A stretch of DNA of 64,000 nt from Sporotomaculum syntrophicum (GTDB lineage: Bacteria > Bacillota > Desulfotomaculia > Desulfotomaculales > Desulfallaceae): positions 559,860 through 623,859 of the forward strand of contig NZ_LSRS01000003.1 in NCBI RefSeq assembly GCF_009932395.1, in the 5' to 3' direction. The number at the start of each line of letters is the position of its first letter. Position 1 is the first letter of the stretch. Position numbers and translations under genes: made by a program. Of this stretch, positions 1 through 7,317 are shown one piece after another. The notes beneath the pieces were generated by a model, which saw only the letters and a list, made by a program, of their open reading frames with translations, made no database searches and had not been told where the DNA came from.

Positions 1-1058
1 AGTCCTTCTCCCAATTTGAAGTCGGGACTGTCAATCTGGCTGCCGTCAAAAGCGTAGGCAGCTAGTTTCTTGAGATATTTCCGATCTTCTTCCCCTCCTT
101 CCAGCAGGTAAATAACTCCATATTTTCCGCCAACCATTGGTGTTATCTTAGTGATTAACTCATTACAAAAGATTTCTATATTTTTAACACCTTGAAACAT
201 TGTGGAAACTTCGCCAACGCTTGATTTTAACCAGCTTTGTTCCTGGATTTCTTTGTGATATTCTTTTTCCTGCTTAATACGCTTTTCGAGAACACCGGCC
301 ATTTCGTTAAATGCGTGGGCTATCTGGCCGATTTCGTTGTTGGCAGCTATATTTATACGGGGTAAATTGTTTGTTGCGTCAAAGGATGTAATGCTGTTTA
401 GTACACCGGTTACTGTATTTATATCACCGGTAATTTTATGCATGGATATGAACATTACTCCTAAACCGATTAGTACTCCTAATATGATCAGGGTTGTAAA
501 TACCCCGATAGCCTGTTGGTATGATGTTTCGGCCTGTTTGAGTGCATCTTGCATAGCTTGTTCTTCAATTTCTACAATTTGGTTTATAACTTGATATATC
601 TCATCCCTATTCTTTTGCACACTGGCTAACAACTCAGCTGCATCATCTTTTCGACCCTCTTTAATCAAAGTCGCGATTTCAATTTGAACATCATTAAAAT
701 TGCTATATAACACTTTTACCCTGGAAACTAATTTACTAGTCTCATTTAATTTCATTAATTTATCCATATCATTTAGGGCAAATAACGTATTTCTTCTAGA
801 ATCTTCTACATTTTGAATATCTTTTTCAATACTTGCCTCATCCATATCAAGCAAGATAAGATCCCTGAGATATCTGCTGGTACTACTGATCTCATAGCGT
901 ACAATATTTGCCAAACGAACCTCTTCATAATTATTCTGCACTACTTCGTTCATGTTATTTTTAAATTGGCTAATGACATAAAGAGAAGTAATCGCGATAA
1001 TTATTATTAAAATCAAAAACAAACCAAAATCAATGTACAGTTTATTTCTTAATTTCAA
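1..1058 (-). CDS. Membrane sensor protein with four-helix sensor, HAMP and GAF domains (5' part; continues past window edge)
   Basis: Only the N-terminal ~350 codons lie in the window; the frame is open to base 1. A hydrophobic segment at about residues 10-27 is followed by a ~150-residue helical region typical of MCP-type four-helix sensor domains, a second membrane segment near residue 185, then a HAMP-like stretch (NNEIGQIAHAFNEM) and the start of a GAF-like domain. Such proteins are usually histidine kinases or chemoreceptors at the cytoplasmic membrane; the output domain is not visible, so the class is undecided. A TTG start is chosen because GGGGAGG lies 9 nt upstream, whereas the nearby ATG is in another frame and soon stops. 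If the cotJC element is real, this gene may be cargo of that element. Confidence 0.7.
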   Translation of the reverse strand, partial: MKLRNKLYIDFGLFLILIIIIAITSLYVISQFKNNMNEVVQNNYEEVRLANIVRYEISSTSRYLRDLILLDMDEASIEKDIQNVEDSRRNTLFALNDMDKLMKLNETSKLVSRVKVLYSNFNDVQIEIATLIKEGRKDDAAELLASVQKNRDEIYQVINQIVEIEEQAMQDALKQAETSYQQAIGVFTTLIILGVLIGLGVMFISMHKITGDINTVTGVLNSITSFDATNNLPRINIAANNEIGQIAHAFNEMAGVLEKRIKQEKEYHKEIQEQSWLKSSVGEVSTMFQGVKNIEIFCNELITKITPMVGGKYGVIYLLEGGEEDRKYLKKLAAYAFDGSQIDSPDFKLGEG

Positions 1059-1412
1059 AGTGACCGAACCTCCCCATCCCATTTTATATAAATTATTAAT
1101 AAGTTTACAAACTAAATACTTACCATAGATTTTATCCTCTCATTTTTAATGACTTAATTTAAACAGCAAATTCATTTTTACCTTCAGGAATTATGTATTA
1201 TAATGTCGCACAAAAAAATATATTCATATATATTCCAATTTGTCTAAATACTAACCCTCAGCTTTTAACAATCATATATTTATAATGGAGTAAATACTGG
1301 TGCGAGTTAAAATTTAAGCTAAGTTCTCTCCGAGAATTAACGAATTACAGCAACAAAGAAAACTGCAGGAATTCGCCTGAACATACTGCAATTGTTTTTT
1401 AGAGGTGACTTT
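1059..1412. other. AT-rich intergenic region before the recombinase
   Basis: A 354-nt strongly AT-rich stretch separates the divergent sensor and recombinase genes and must hold promoters for both. I see no convincing -35/-10 pair, RNA element or coding sequence in it, and no sequence matching the missing N-terminal part of CotJC. Confidence 0.4.
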
Positions 1413-2897
1413 ATGTCCAAGTGTAACTTAGTAGCTGCTTATGCACGAGTATCCACCGAAGAACAGGCAGAACAAGGCCTTTCCATCCCTGCCCAAAAAT
1501 CTCGTCTTCTCGCCTACTGTCAATCACAAGGCTGGGAAATATTCGATTTTTATGTTGACGATGGATACTCGGGAAAAGATCTTGAACGCCCTGCCATAAA
1601 ACGACTTATTGAGGACGCTAGAAATAAAGTAATCAACATTGCCTTGGTCTTAAAGCTGGATCGTATTTCCCGCCGGCAAAAAGATGTGCTTTATCTCCTG
1701 GAGGATGTATTTGAGACCAATGGCGTAGGTTTTAAATCTGTCACTGAAACATTTGATACAACAACCAGTTTCGGAAAGGCTGCCATTGGTATGATGGCTG
1801 TTTTTGCACAGCTGGAACGTGAAACCATTTTAGAACGCACACGCATGGGCAAGCTTGAGGCGGCACGGAAAGGCCGGTGGCACGGGGGCACTATATATGG
1901 TTATAGCTATGAACCGGGAACCTATATCCTCAAAATACGGGAGTCTGAAGCTAAGGTGGTTAGAGGAATATATGATATGTACCTTGACCGCAGCTATGGC
2001 ATAACCTCTATAGCTAACGACTTAAATGATAGGGGCGTCCCTGGCCCGGACGGCGGTCACTGGATTAAGCAAACTGTAAGCTATATCCTTAACAATCCCA
2101 CTTACGCCGGATATTCGAAACATAAAGGCAGCCTATACGAAGGCATACATGAGGCCATTATCACAAAAGGACAATGGGAAAAGACGCAAGAACTTCTTAA
2201 ACAGCGCCGGGGAAAACACAACCATCGTCACCCTTCAAAAAAAGCGTTGCTTGCCGGAATTATTTATTGCACTGAATGTGGAGCCCGGATGCGTAATAAA
2301 ACAGTTTGGCAGAATTATCCTTATAAACCCAAAAAAATTATGCACTATTACGTTTGTTATTCTCAGGATGGCTCTGCCAGGCATATGGTCCGAGACAAAA
2401 ACTGTAGGTGTGGCTACAAGCAAATGGAAGATATTGATAACAAGGTTATTAAAAGATTATTTAAGTTGAGCTTTAATGAAAAATTGCTTGAGGGCATCAT
2501 AAAGGAAGAACTGGCAAAAGAAACCGTCGACCAAAAGAATGCCATCCGAGGTCTGAATCAATCTCAAAAAGAATTGCAACAAGTGAACAAATCATTAGAC
2601 CGGTGGTATGAAGTGTTTGAAAAAGGTGCTCTAGATCCGAATGAGTTAACTGAACGTGTAAAGAATCTGCGGGCTAAACGTGAGCACCTGGAAAACTCCA
2701 TCCGTGAGTGGGAAGAAGAAGTGAAGGAGGAAAAACAGCGGACCGCCAACGTAAAAGAGATACTTGAAACAATGATAAATTTCAGGCTAATTTGGGATTT
2801 GGCCACCCCAGATGAAAAGCGAGATATTTTAATCAACCTCATCCAGGAGGTTCGCGTAAACAAGGCAAGTGAGGTTGAAGTTAAGTTTAATTTGTAG
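1413..2897 (+). CDS. Large serine recombinase (site-specific integrase/excisionase)
   Basis: Catalyses conservative site-specific recombination through a serine-DNA intermediate. The N-terminal resolvase domain shows AAYARVSTEEQ with the nucleophile at Ser14, followed by the LDRISR and ERETILERTR motifs. A recombinase domain spans about residues 160-270, a zinc ribbon (CTECGARMR, later CRC) about 290-345, and a coiled coil about 380-460. At 494 aa it is full length for this family. The ATG is preceded by GAGGTG at 7 nt. The gene ends 12 nt before the shortened cotJC frame, as in developmentally excised elements such as skin (SpoIVCA). It might instead be a simple integrase that has permanently inactivated cotJC. 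Confidence 0.93.
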   Translation: MSKCNLVAAYARVSTEEQAEQGLSIPAQKSRLLAYCQSQGWEIFDFYVDDGYSGKDLERPAIKRLIEDARNKVINIALVLKLDRISRRQKDVLYLLEDVFETNGVGFKSVTETFDTTTSFGKAAIGMMAVFAQLERETILERTRMGKLEAARKGRWHGGTIYGYSYEPGTYILKIRESEAKVVRGIYDMYLDRSYGITSIANDLNDRGVPGPDGGHWIKQTVSYILNNPTYAGYSKHKGSLYEGIHEAIITKGQWEKTQELLKQRRGKHNHRHPSKKALLAGIIYCTECGARMRNKTVWQNYPYKPKKIMHYYVCYSQDGSARHMVRDKNCRCGYKQMEDIDNKVIKRLFKLSFNEKLLEGIIKEELAKETVDQKNAIRGLNQSQKELQQVNKSLDRWYEVFEKGALDPNELTERVKNLRAKREHLENSIREWEEEVKEEKQRTANVKEILETMINFRLIWDLATPDEKRDILINLIQEVRVNKASEVEVKFNL

Positions 2898-2908
2898 TAG
2901 CAAATATT

Positions 2909-3358
2909 ATGCCATTAATTTATCATATCAACATAGTCAATTACGCCAAGGGGGTGCTTACCGACATTGGCACCGAAGAACTTGCGCATATGGAGATAGT
3001 GGCCTCACTGGTATATAAACTCATCGAAGGTGCCTCAGTCGAAGCCATCAAAGCCGCCGATTTAGGGGCCCATTATGCAGACCACGATCGTGCCCTATAC
3101 TGGGAAAATGCTGCCGGGGTACCCTGGGTGGCCGCTTATGTTTCAGCAACCGGTGATCCGGTAGCCGACTTGCACGAAAACCTGGCGGCAGAGCAAAAAG
3201 CCAGGGCTGTCTATGAAAACCTTATTCAATTATCAGATGACCCTCTGGTAAACGATGTGCTGCGCTTTTTAAGGGAGCGAGAAGTTGTACACTACCAGCG
3301 CTTCGGCGAGACGCTGATGCACGTGCAGGATTATATGGCTCAAAAGAAAATATTTTAA
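2909..3358 (+). CDS. cotJC: CotJC spore coat protein (manganese catalase family), 3' segment lacking its native 5' end
   Basis: CotJC proteins are ~190-residue coat components of the ferritin-like manganese catalase family. Residues 13-149 match the family from LTDIGTEELAHMEIV through the conserved NAAGVPW and LRFLREREVVHYQRF segments, which carry the Glu/His metal ligands. The expected ~50 N-terminal residues, with the first helix and its ligands, are missing. The first 12 codons here look like random read-through of recombinase-flanking DNA and have no good ribosome site. I infer that the ancestral gene was split at about 2930-2950 and would be restored by excision. Without excision the product would be non-functional. 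Confidence 0.85.
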   Translation: MPLIYHINIVNYAKGVLTDIGTEELAHMEIVASLVYKLIEGASVEAIKAADLGAHYADHDRALYWENAAGVPWVAAYVSATGDPVADLHENLAAEQKARAVYENLIQLSDDPLVNDVLRFLREREVVHYQRFGETLMHVQDYMAQKKIF

Positions 3359-3370
3359 TCCAACACACCC

Positions 3371-3408
3371 CATCCCACCGAAATTCTCGAGGTGGGATGT
3401 ATTTTTTT
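3371..3408 (+). terminator. Intrinsic terminator after cotJC
   Basis: A 9-bp perfect stem (CATCCCACC / GGTGGGATG) is followed by a run of seven T residues. It lies just downstream of the cotJC stop codon. Confidence 0.85.
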
Positions 3409-3467
3409 GTATTGGCGGTGTTTATTACTATAATATAACTATACTAGATTTCAAAGGATGTGATTAA

Positions 3468-3677
3468 GTGAACGACTCCGACAAATGGAATTTAATAATC
3501 CGCAATGCCGAGCAATTCTGGATCATCAAGGAAGAGGGTACCTCTCAGTACGTGGTCATGAAAAAACCGGTTGGATTATTCGGAAATGGTCAACCCATCA
3601 AGCATTATCAGGCCGCCAATAACGAAGAGGCCATCGAAAAAGGTCTAATAATTGCAAAAGAAAATAATTTATACTGA
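3468..3677 (+). CDS. Small hypothetical protein
   Basis: A 69-aa protein starting at GTG, with AAGGATG upstream as ribosome site. It has a short conserved-looking core (FWIIKEEGTSQYVVMKKPVG) and a C-terminal helical part with EEAIEKGLIIAKEN, resembling small DUF proteins of spore formers. There is no membrane segment or cysteine motif. It is flanked by terminators on both sides and so is probably monocistronic. Function unknown. Confidence 0.6.
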   Translation: MNDSDKWNLIIRNAEQFWIIKEEGTSQYVVMKKPVGLFGNGQPIKHYQAANNEEAIEKGLIIAKENNLY

Positions 3678-3695
3678 GCAATTGATCCATACCAG

Positions 3696-3735
3696 AAAAA
3701 AGCTAAGCTGCCGCTCAACACGTGCAGCTTAGCTT
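3696..3735 (-). terminator. Terminator of the nucleotidyltransferase gene
   Basis: A 12-bp stem (AAGCTAAGCTGC / GCAGCTTAGCTT) is followed on the minus strand by six T residues. It lies 20 nt past the stop of the minus-strand gene and between convergent genes. Confidence 0.8.
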
Positions 3736-3754
3736 ATGCAGTTAGCTACATCTA

Positions 3755-4603
3755 TTAATTTTGCAGTAGTTTTTCCGTTTCCGCAATCAGTTCTTTCAGT
3801 ATCTCAATCGCCATACTTGTTTTATCCATGTCTGCGGAAATCAATGTGATAGCATAATCGACTTTTGGCTGGTAATTTGATGGTTTGATATTAAAATCAT
3901 TTATCTTAGCGGCCGCCTTTTTCTCATTTAAGCAGTATTCTTCGTTCATTGCAAAGATGACCTGGTTTAAACAGGCAATAGTGCGATAACAGCAGCCGGC
4001 AACATAAGTGACGTCATCTTTTTCTACATTGTCGGCGGCGTACATTAGGGAGTAATTTGCTTCAAACATGAAGTATTTTATAATGGCCTGCTGCATCGCT
4101 TTGGGGTATGTATTTGTTTTGGCTTTTAATTCAGCTATGCGATTTTTTGGATCAGCCAGTATCTTACCGGTAGCTATTTCACCCATATACATGACATTAA
4201 CAAAAGCATGGGGATGACCGGCATGGTAATGGGCCTCCACCTTACCTCTTAAACAATCATCAATTACCTGTGAGACTTTTTCTACATCACGAAATACAAA
4301 ATCAAAAAGATATCCTTCAACCTCCAGCCACCCACCGCCGTTTATCCACGGGCCCCATGCCCCTAAGGAAGTAATTAATCCTTCCCGGTGTTCATCATCA
4401 ATATGGGCTGCTATTATACCTATATCTCGCGCATTGAAACCAGCTGCTTCACTATAATAAATGCCCATATCGATATCGGAATTTATACCCTCGGTGCCTC
4501 TAGCTCTTGAGCCTCCCAGAACCACTCCCTCAACTCCAGGTGCTTCTAATAATATATTGGCTACATCTTTTATAATTTCATTTAAATCATTTACAATATT
4601 CAA
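3755..4603 (-). CDS. Nucleotidyltransferase-domain protein
   Basis: This 282-aa protein carries the polymerase-beta nucleotidyltransferase signature GGSRARGTEGINSDIDMGIYY at about residues 31-51, with the GS and DxD motifs that bind nucleotide and metal. The C-terminal two thirds are helical, as in aminoglycoside adenylyltransferase-like and KNTase-like enzymes. Family members transfer NMP to antibiotics, proteins or unknown substrates, and the substrate cannot be read here. It appears to be transcribed alone, with its own terminator. A role in antibiotic modification is possible but not supported by context. Confidence 0.75.
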   Translation of the reverse strand: MNIVNDLNEIIKDVANILLEAPGVEGVVLGGSRARGTEGINSDIDMGIYYSEAAGFNARDIGIIAAHIDDEHREGLITSLGAWGPWINGGGWLEVEGYLFDFVFRDVEKVSQVIDDCLRGKVEAHYHAGHPHAFVNVMYMGEIATGKILADPKNRIAELKAKTNTYPKAMQQAIIKYFMFEANYSLMYAADNVEKDDVTYVAGCCYRTIACLNQVIFAMNEEYCLNEKKAAAKINDFNIKPSNYQPKVDYAITLISADMDKTSMAIEILKELIAETEKLLQN

Positions 4604-4751
4604 AACCAGTTCTCCCCTCCTATGATTAATGCTTAAAAAAAAGCGGAAAATTTGCGGCGGTTAGCTATTGTATGTAAGAAAGGTATTGCTGTCCGATACC
4701 GGCAACAATACCTTCATATACCATAGTATTGTTCTTATCTTTATAAAAATA

Positions 4752-5153
4752 TTAAAATGAGATACTTTCAAAATTTCCTTGCACATCGGCAATTTCAGCG
4801 ACACCGTCTTTAATATAAAAATTTGCGAGAGTCCGGCCGGTTTTTTCGTTGTACATCTCTTTTAAAGCAGGCATGGTTTCAAAGGCTTTTTCCAATACTT
4901 CCTGACGCTCATCAAATACCGCCGTGCCACGGATACGTATCCATTGTCCCTTATCATTGGCTGTACTGATTTCCACGTTCGGGTTGGCTACGGTTTGAGC
5001 ATATGACTGTTTATGCTTACCCATACCGAAATATAATTTCCCTTCATATCCCATGAAAAAGCCGAAAGGCCTTACCCTGGGCTTATCCCCGTCTACCGTT
5101 GCATAATAAAAAACCGGGTTTTCTTTTAAAAAAGTAAGTATTTTTTCCATCAT
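4752..5153 (-). CDS. Pyridoxamine 5'-phosphate oxidase-fold flavin-binding protein
   Basis: 133 aa, the usual size for small PNPOx-like split-barrel proteins (NimA/NimC type). Visible features are the N-terminal FLKENPVFYYATVDGDKPRVRPFGF strand pair, the FGMGKHKQSYAQTVANPNVEI core and WIRIRGTAVF. Members bind FMN or related cofactors, and some reduce nitroimidazoles. No catalytic specificity can be assigned. Two consecutive ATG codons follow a GGGGGTG ribosome site; the first is used here. The gene stands alone. Confidence 0.8.
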   Translation of the reverse strand: MMEKILTFLKENPVFYYATVDGDKPRVRPFGFFMGYEGKLYFGMGKHKQSYAQTVANPNVEISTANDKGQWIRIRGTAVFDERQEVLEKAFETMPALKEMYNEKTGRTLANFYIKDGVAEIADVQGNFESISF

Positions 5154-5335
5154 TTACACCCCCAGAATAATATTCCTAATTAAGAATAGTATCAATTTTT
5201 TGGCTTAAAAAGTCAAGACCGGGTATTTGTATACGGGTTGTAATAAAGAAAAGGATTAATAAAAAGCTTTGTAATCACCTTTTATCAATCCTTTATCAGG
5301 CAATGCTAATGAATTAATTTACATGTAACAACAGA

Positions 5336-5662
5336 CTACTTTACGCCTGGACGCATCTGTTCGAAGGATATGGTAACAAAATCCCATGCATTAGAACGTA
5401 TATGAGTGGTTTCAGTATAGTATAACGTGATTTCAGAATCACTCGCCTTAGCGGATAGAGCCATTTGAAGTGCAGGAGCAAATGCCGGGTGGTTGCCAAC
5501 AATTACTACTCTTTTGGTTTCGGGTATATCTGCTACAACAGGTTTTAATTCATCCATGTGAATAAATAAATATGCAGTGCCAGATGAGTCTTCATTCCAA
5601 ACACCCGTCACGGCTATGTTGGTAATTTTACCCTTAACCCATCGTAATTTTGTTTCTTGCAA
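5336..5662 (-). CDS. Hypothetical protein, 108 aa, TTG start
   Basis: The frame is open 21 codons further upstream from an ATG, but that ATG has no ribosome site. An AAAGGAGGG sequence lies 9 nt before an internal TTG, so I place the start there (MQETKLRWVKGK). The protein has alternating beta strands (GKITNIAVTGVW, TAYLFIHMDEL, RVVIVGNHPAF, EITLYYTET) and ends with RSNAWDFVTISFEQMRPG. I do not recognise the family. No membrane segments or metal motifs are seen. It is monocistronic between gaps on both sides. Confidence 0.6.
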   Translation of the reverse strand: MQETKLRWVKGKITNIAVTGVWNEDSSGTAYLFIHMDELKPVVADIPETKRVVIVGNHPAFAPALQMALSAKASDSEITLYYTETTHIRSNAWDFVTISFEQMRPGVK

Positions 5663-6151
5663 TTGAATCGCCCTCCTTTTGCATATTTCGTTACTATAGC
5701 CTAATTTTTCTTTCCATGCATTCATCAGTTAGGTGATCTTAACCCTATCGACCGATACAAACTCAATTCTAATGCGTAATAGACTCACTGTCACTTCAAA
5801 ATAGCGCAAATTCACCTCCACCACTTTAATTTGCACCTGACAACAGCATTTAGATTCTTAATAGTATCTTCATTTTAGATTTAAACTAGTCTACTTACAA
5901 TGTAATAAATGGTATTTAGTACATTATTTATACTATTATCAAAAATTTTTTTACTATTATGATAATATCTATGTTTCAGAGATAGGTCAATTTTAGTATT
6001 ATGTCTCTGTTCAGAGCTCATTACAACCGTCTGAATTTTTATCGTAGAGTTGGGAAAAAACTAATTTTATGAAATTTACATCATTGATAACACTGAATAA
6101 AACTATAAGTTTATCCGGAACGCGAGGGGCTATTAGAAAGGGGAAAAAGCA
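5663..6151. other. AT-rich intergenic region with a possible promoter for the downstream gene
   Basis: A 489-nt gap between divergent genes. TTTACA (6075-6080), a 17-nt spacer and TAAAAC (6098-6103) form a possible sigma-A promoter for the TM1266-like gene. I see no other gene or stable hairpin here. Confidence 0.35.
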
Positions 6152-6409
6152 TTGAACAGAGACATTTGCATAGTTGGTATCCTGGTTGATGAAAGATCAT
6201 GCCAGGCGCCTGAAGTGCAGGAGGTACTGACGAAACACGGATCGCGAATTCTAAGTCGTAACGGCATACCGGATCCTGGCAAAGAGAGGGGAATTATCAC
6301 TTTGACCATGCAGGCAAGCGATGAGGAAAGGATAAGCCTGGAGAATGACCTGAACGGTATTGGTGGAGTCTATACTAAATCATTCTGTCTTGCAAAAGCT
6401 ATTGAGTAA
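6152..6409 (+). CDS. TM1266-family putative regulator (iron-only hydrogenase system type)
   Basis: An 85-aa protein resembling the TM1266 family, small ACT/NikR-C-like proteins annotated as putative regulators of the iron-only hydrogenase maturation system. The pattern matches: VGILVDE near the start, a GIPDPGKERGIITLTM strand, and GIGGVYTKSFCLAKA at the end. The start is TTG with GAAAGGGG upstream. No hydrogenase or maturase genes lie nearby, so the functional link is inferred from the family only. Identity rests on pattern resemblance and not on a database match. Confidence 0.65.
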   Translation: MNRDICIVGILVDERSCQAPEVQEVLTKHGSRILSRNGIPDPGKERGIITLTMQASDEERISLENDLNGIGGVYTKSFCLAKAIE

Positions 6410-6419
6410 AAAACCAGAA

Positions 6420-6456
6420 AATAAGCCCCTCACGTATTATGTGAAGGGCTTATTTA
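6420..6456. terminator. Bidirectional hairpin between the TM1266-like gene and the tRNA genes
   Basis: Inverted repeat AATAAGCCC..TCAC / GTGA..GGGCTTATT. It could end the plus-strand gene and the minus-strand tRNA transcript; on the minus strand it runs into a T-rich tract. Confidence 0.6.
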
Positions 6457-6481
6457 ACCGGCATTGCTGACTAAAATAAAT

Positions 6482-6556
6482 TGGAGCGGAAGACGGGATT
6501 CGAACCCGCGACCCTCGCCTTGGCAAGGCGATGCTCTACCACTGAGCTACTTCCGC
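6482..6556 (-). tRNA. tRNA-Gly (GCC)
   Basis: Complete cloverleaf with acceptor GCGGAAG/CTTCCGC, anticodon loop TTGCCAA (anticodon GCC), T arm GGTTCGAATCC and encoded CCA. It follows tRNA-Asp by about 20 nt and is probably co-transcribed with it. Confidence 0.95.
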
Positions 6557-6577
6557 AAATTATATTCAATTTTTTAT

Positions 6578-6654
6578 TGGCGGAGCTGACGGGAATCGAA
6601 CCCGCGATCTTCGGCGTGACAGGCCGACATGTTAGACCGCTACACCACAGCTCC
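6578..6654 (-). tRNA. tRNA-Asp (GTC)
   Basis: Cloverleaf of 77 nt with acceptor GGAGCTG/CAGCTCC, discriminator G, encoded CCA, anticodon loop CTGTCAC (anticodon GTC) and T arm GGTTCGATTCC. It is the first gene of a two-tRNA unit. Confidence 0.95.
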
Positions 6655-6832
6655 GCAATAGTTAGTCCCATCAGCGACAATAACAATTATACTAGCTTGT
6701 CTGCAATATGTCAAAGGTTTTCTCTTAAATTATTATCAGTACGATTATATGCCGGCGTTCTAGTTGCTTAAAGCCGGCAAATATGTGTATTATAAAATAA
6801 AAAGTTATTTAATCAAGGAAGGAGTTATTAAT

Positions 6833-7315
6833 ATGGCTAAGAATAAAACCCCCATAACTCCTGCGATAAGATTGCTGCGTAATGAAAAGGTATTTTTTGA
6901 AGAGTATACCTATAACTATGAGGACAGGGGCGGCACCGCTGTTTCGGCCAGAGAGCTTGGTGTTGACGAGCATTCGATAATTAAGACACTGGTTATGGAG
7001 GACGAAAATAAACAGCCTTTAATTGTTCTAATGCATGGTGACCTGGAGGTATCCACAAAAAAACTTGCTCGCTTAATTGGTGTTAAAAATATTGCTCCCT
7101 GCTCACCTGAAACAGCCAACAAGCATACGGGGTACTTGGTGGGAGGCACCTCCCCCTTTGGAACCCGCAAATCAATGCCTGTTTATATGGAGGATACCAT
7201 TGTTGAATTGCCCAAAATCTATATTAACGGCGGCAAGCGTGGTTTCCTGGTCGTCCTTGACCCGCGGGATGTGATACGCCTTTTACAGCCGATTCTGGTA
7301 CAGGTAGGGATATAA
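6833..7315 (+). CDS. ybaK: YbaK/EbsC-type aminoacyl-tRNA deacylase (Cys-tRNA(Pro) deacylase)
   Basis: A 160-aa trans-editing enzyme of the YbaK/ProX family that hydrolyses mischarged aminoacyl-tRNA, classically Cys-tRNA(Pro). Family features seen are the substrate-pocket lysine in DEHSIIKTLVM, the VLMHGDLEVSTKKLARLIG segment, and GYLVGGTSPFGTRKSMPVYME followed by INGGKRGFLVVLDP. The ATG is chosen because AAGGAG lies 9 nt upstream; the longer frame to the left has no ribosome site. The gene is single. Confidence 0.9.
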   Translation: MAKNKTPITPAIRLLRNEKVFFEEYTYNYEDRGGTAVSARELGVDEHSIIKTLVMEDENKQPLIVLMHGDLEVSTKKLARLIGVKNIAPCSPETANKHTGYLVGGTSPFGTRKSMPVYMEDTIVELPKIYINGGKRGFLVVLDPRDVIRLLQPILVQVGI

Positions 7316-7317
7316 GC

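Larger units (their letters stand above)
1..2945. mobile_element. Candidate intervening element interrupting cotJC (right end only)
   Basis: Everything left of about 2945 may belong to an integrated element. Its right boundary is the point where CotJC homology begins, 50 nt after a large serine recombinase. Elements of this type (for example skin in sigK or SPbeta in spsM) carry their recombinase at one end, beside one half of the split host gene, and excise in the mother cell. The left end and the 5' half of cotJC are not in the window, so size and cargo are unknown. A decayed remnant is equally possible on this evidence. Confidence 0.45.

Noticed and set aside
1056-1077. ATG at 1077 on the minus strand as start of the sensor gene
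   Set aside because: It is out of frame and reaches a stop after 11 codons; the TTG at 1058 has GGGGAGG at a proper distance.
1-2908. Search for the missing 5' half of cotJC within the window
   Set aside because: No plus-strand sequence resembling the CotJC N-terminus was found, so it must lie outside the window or be lost.
6471-6771. Open frames over the tRNA region on both strands
   Set aside because: They are chance translations of tRNA-Gly and tRNA-Asp genes.
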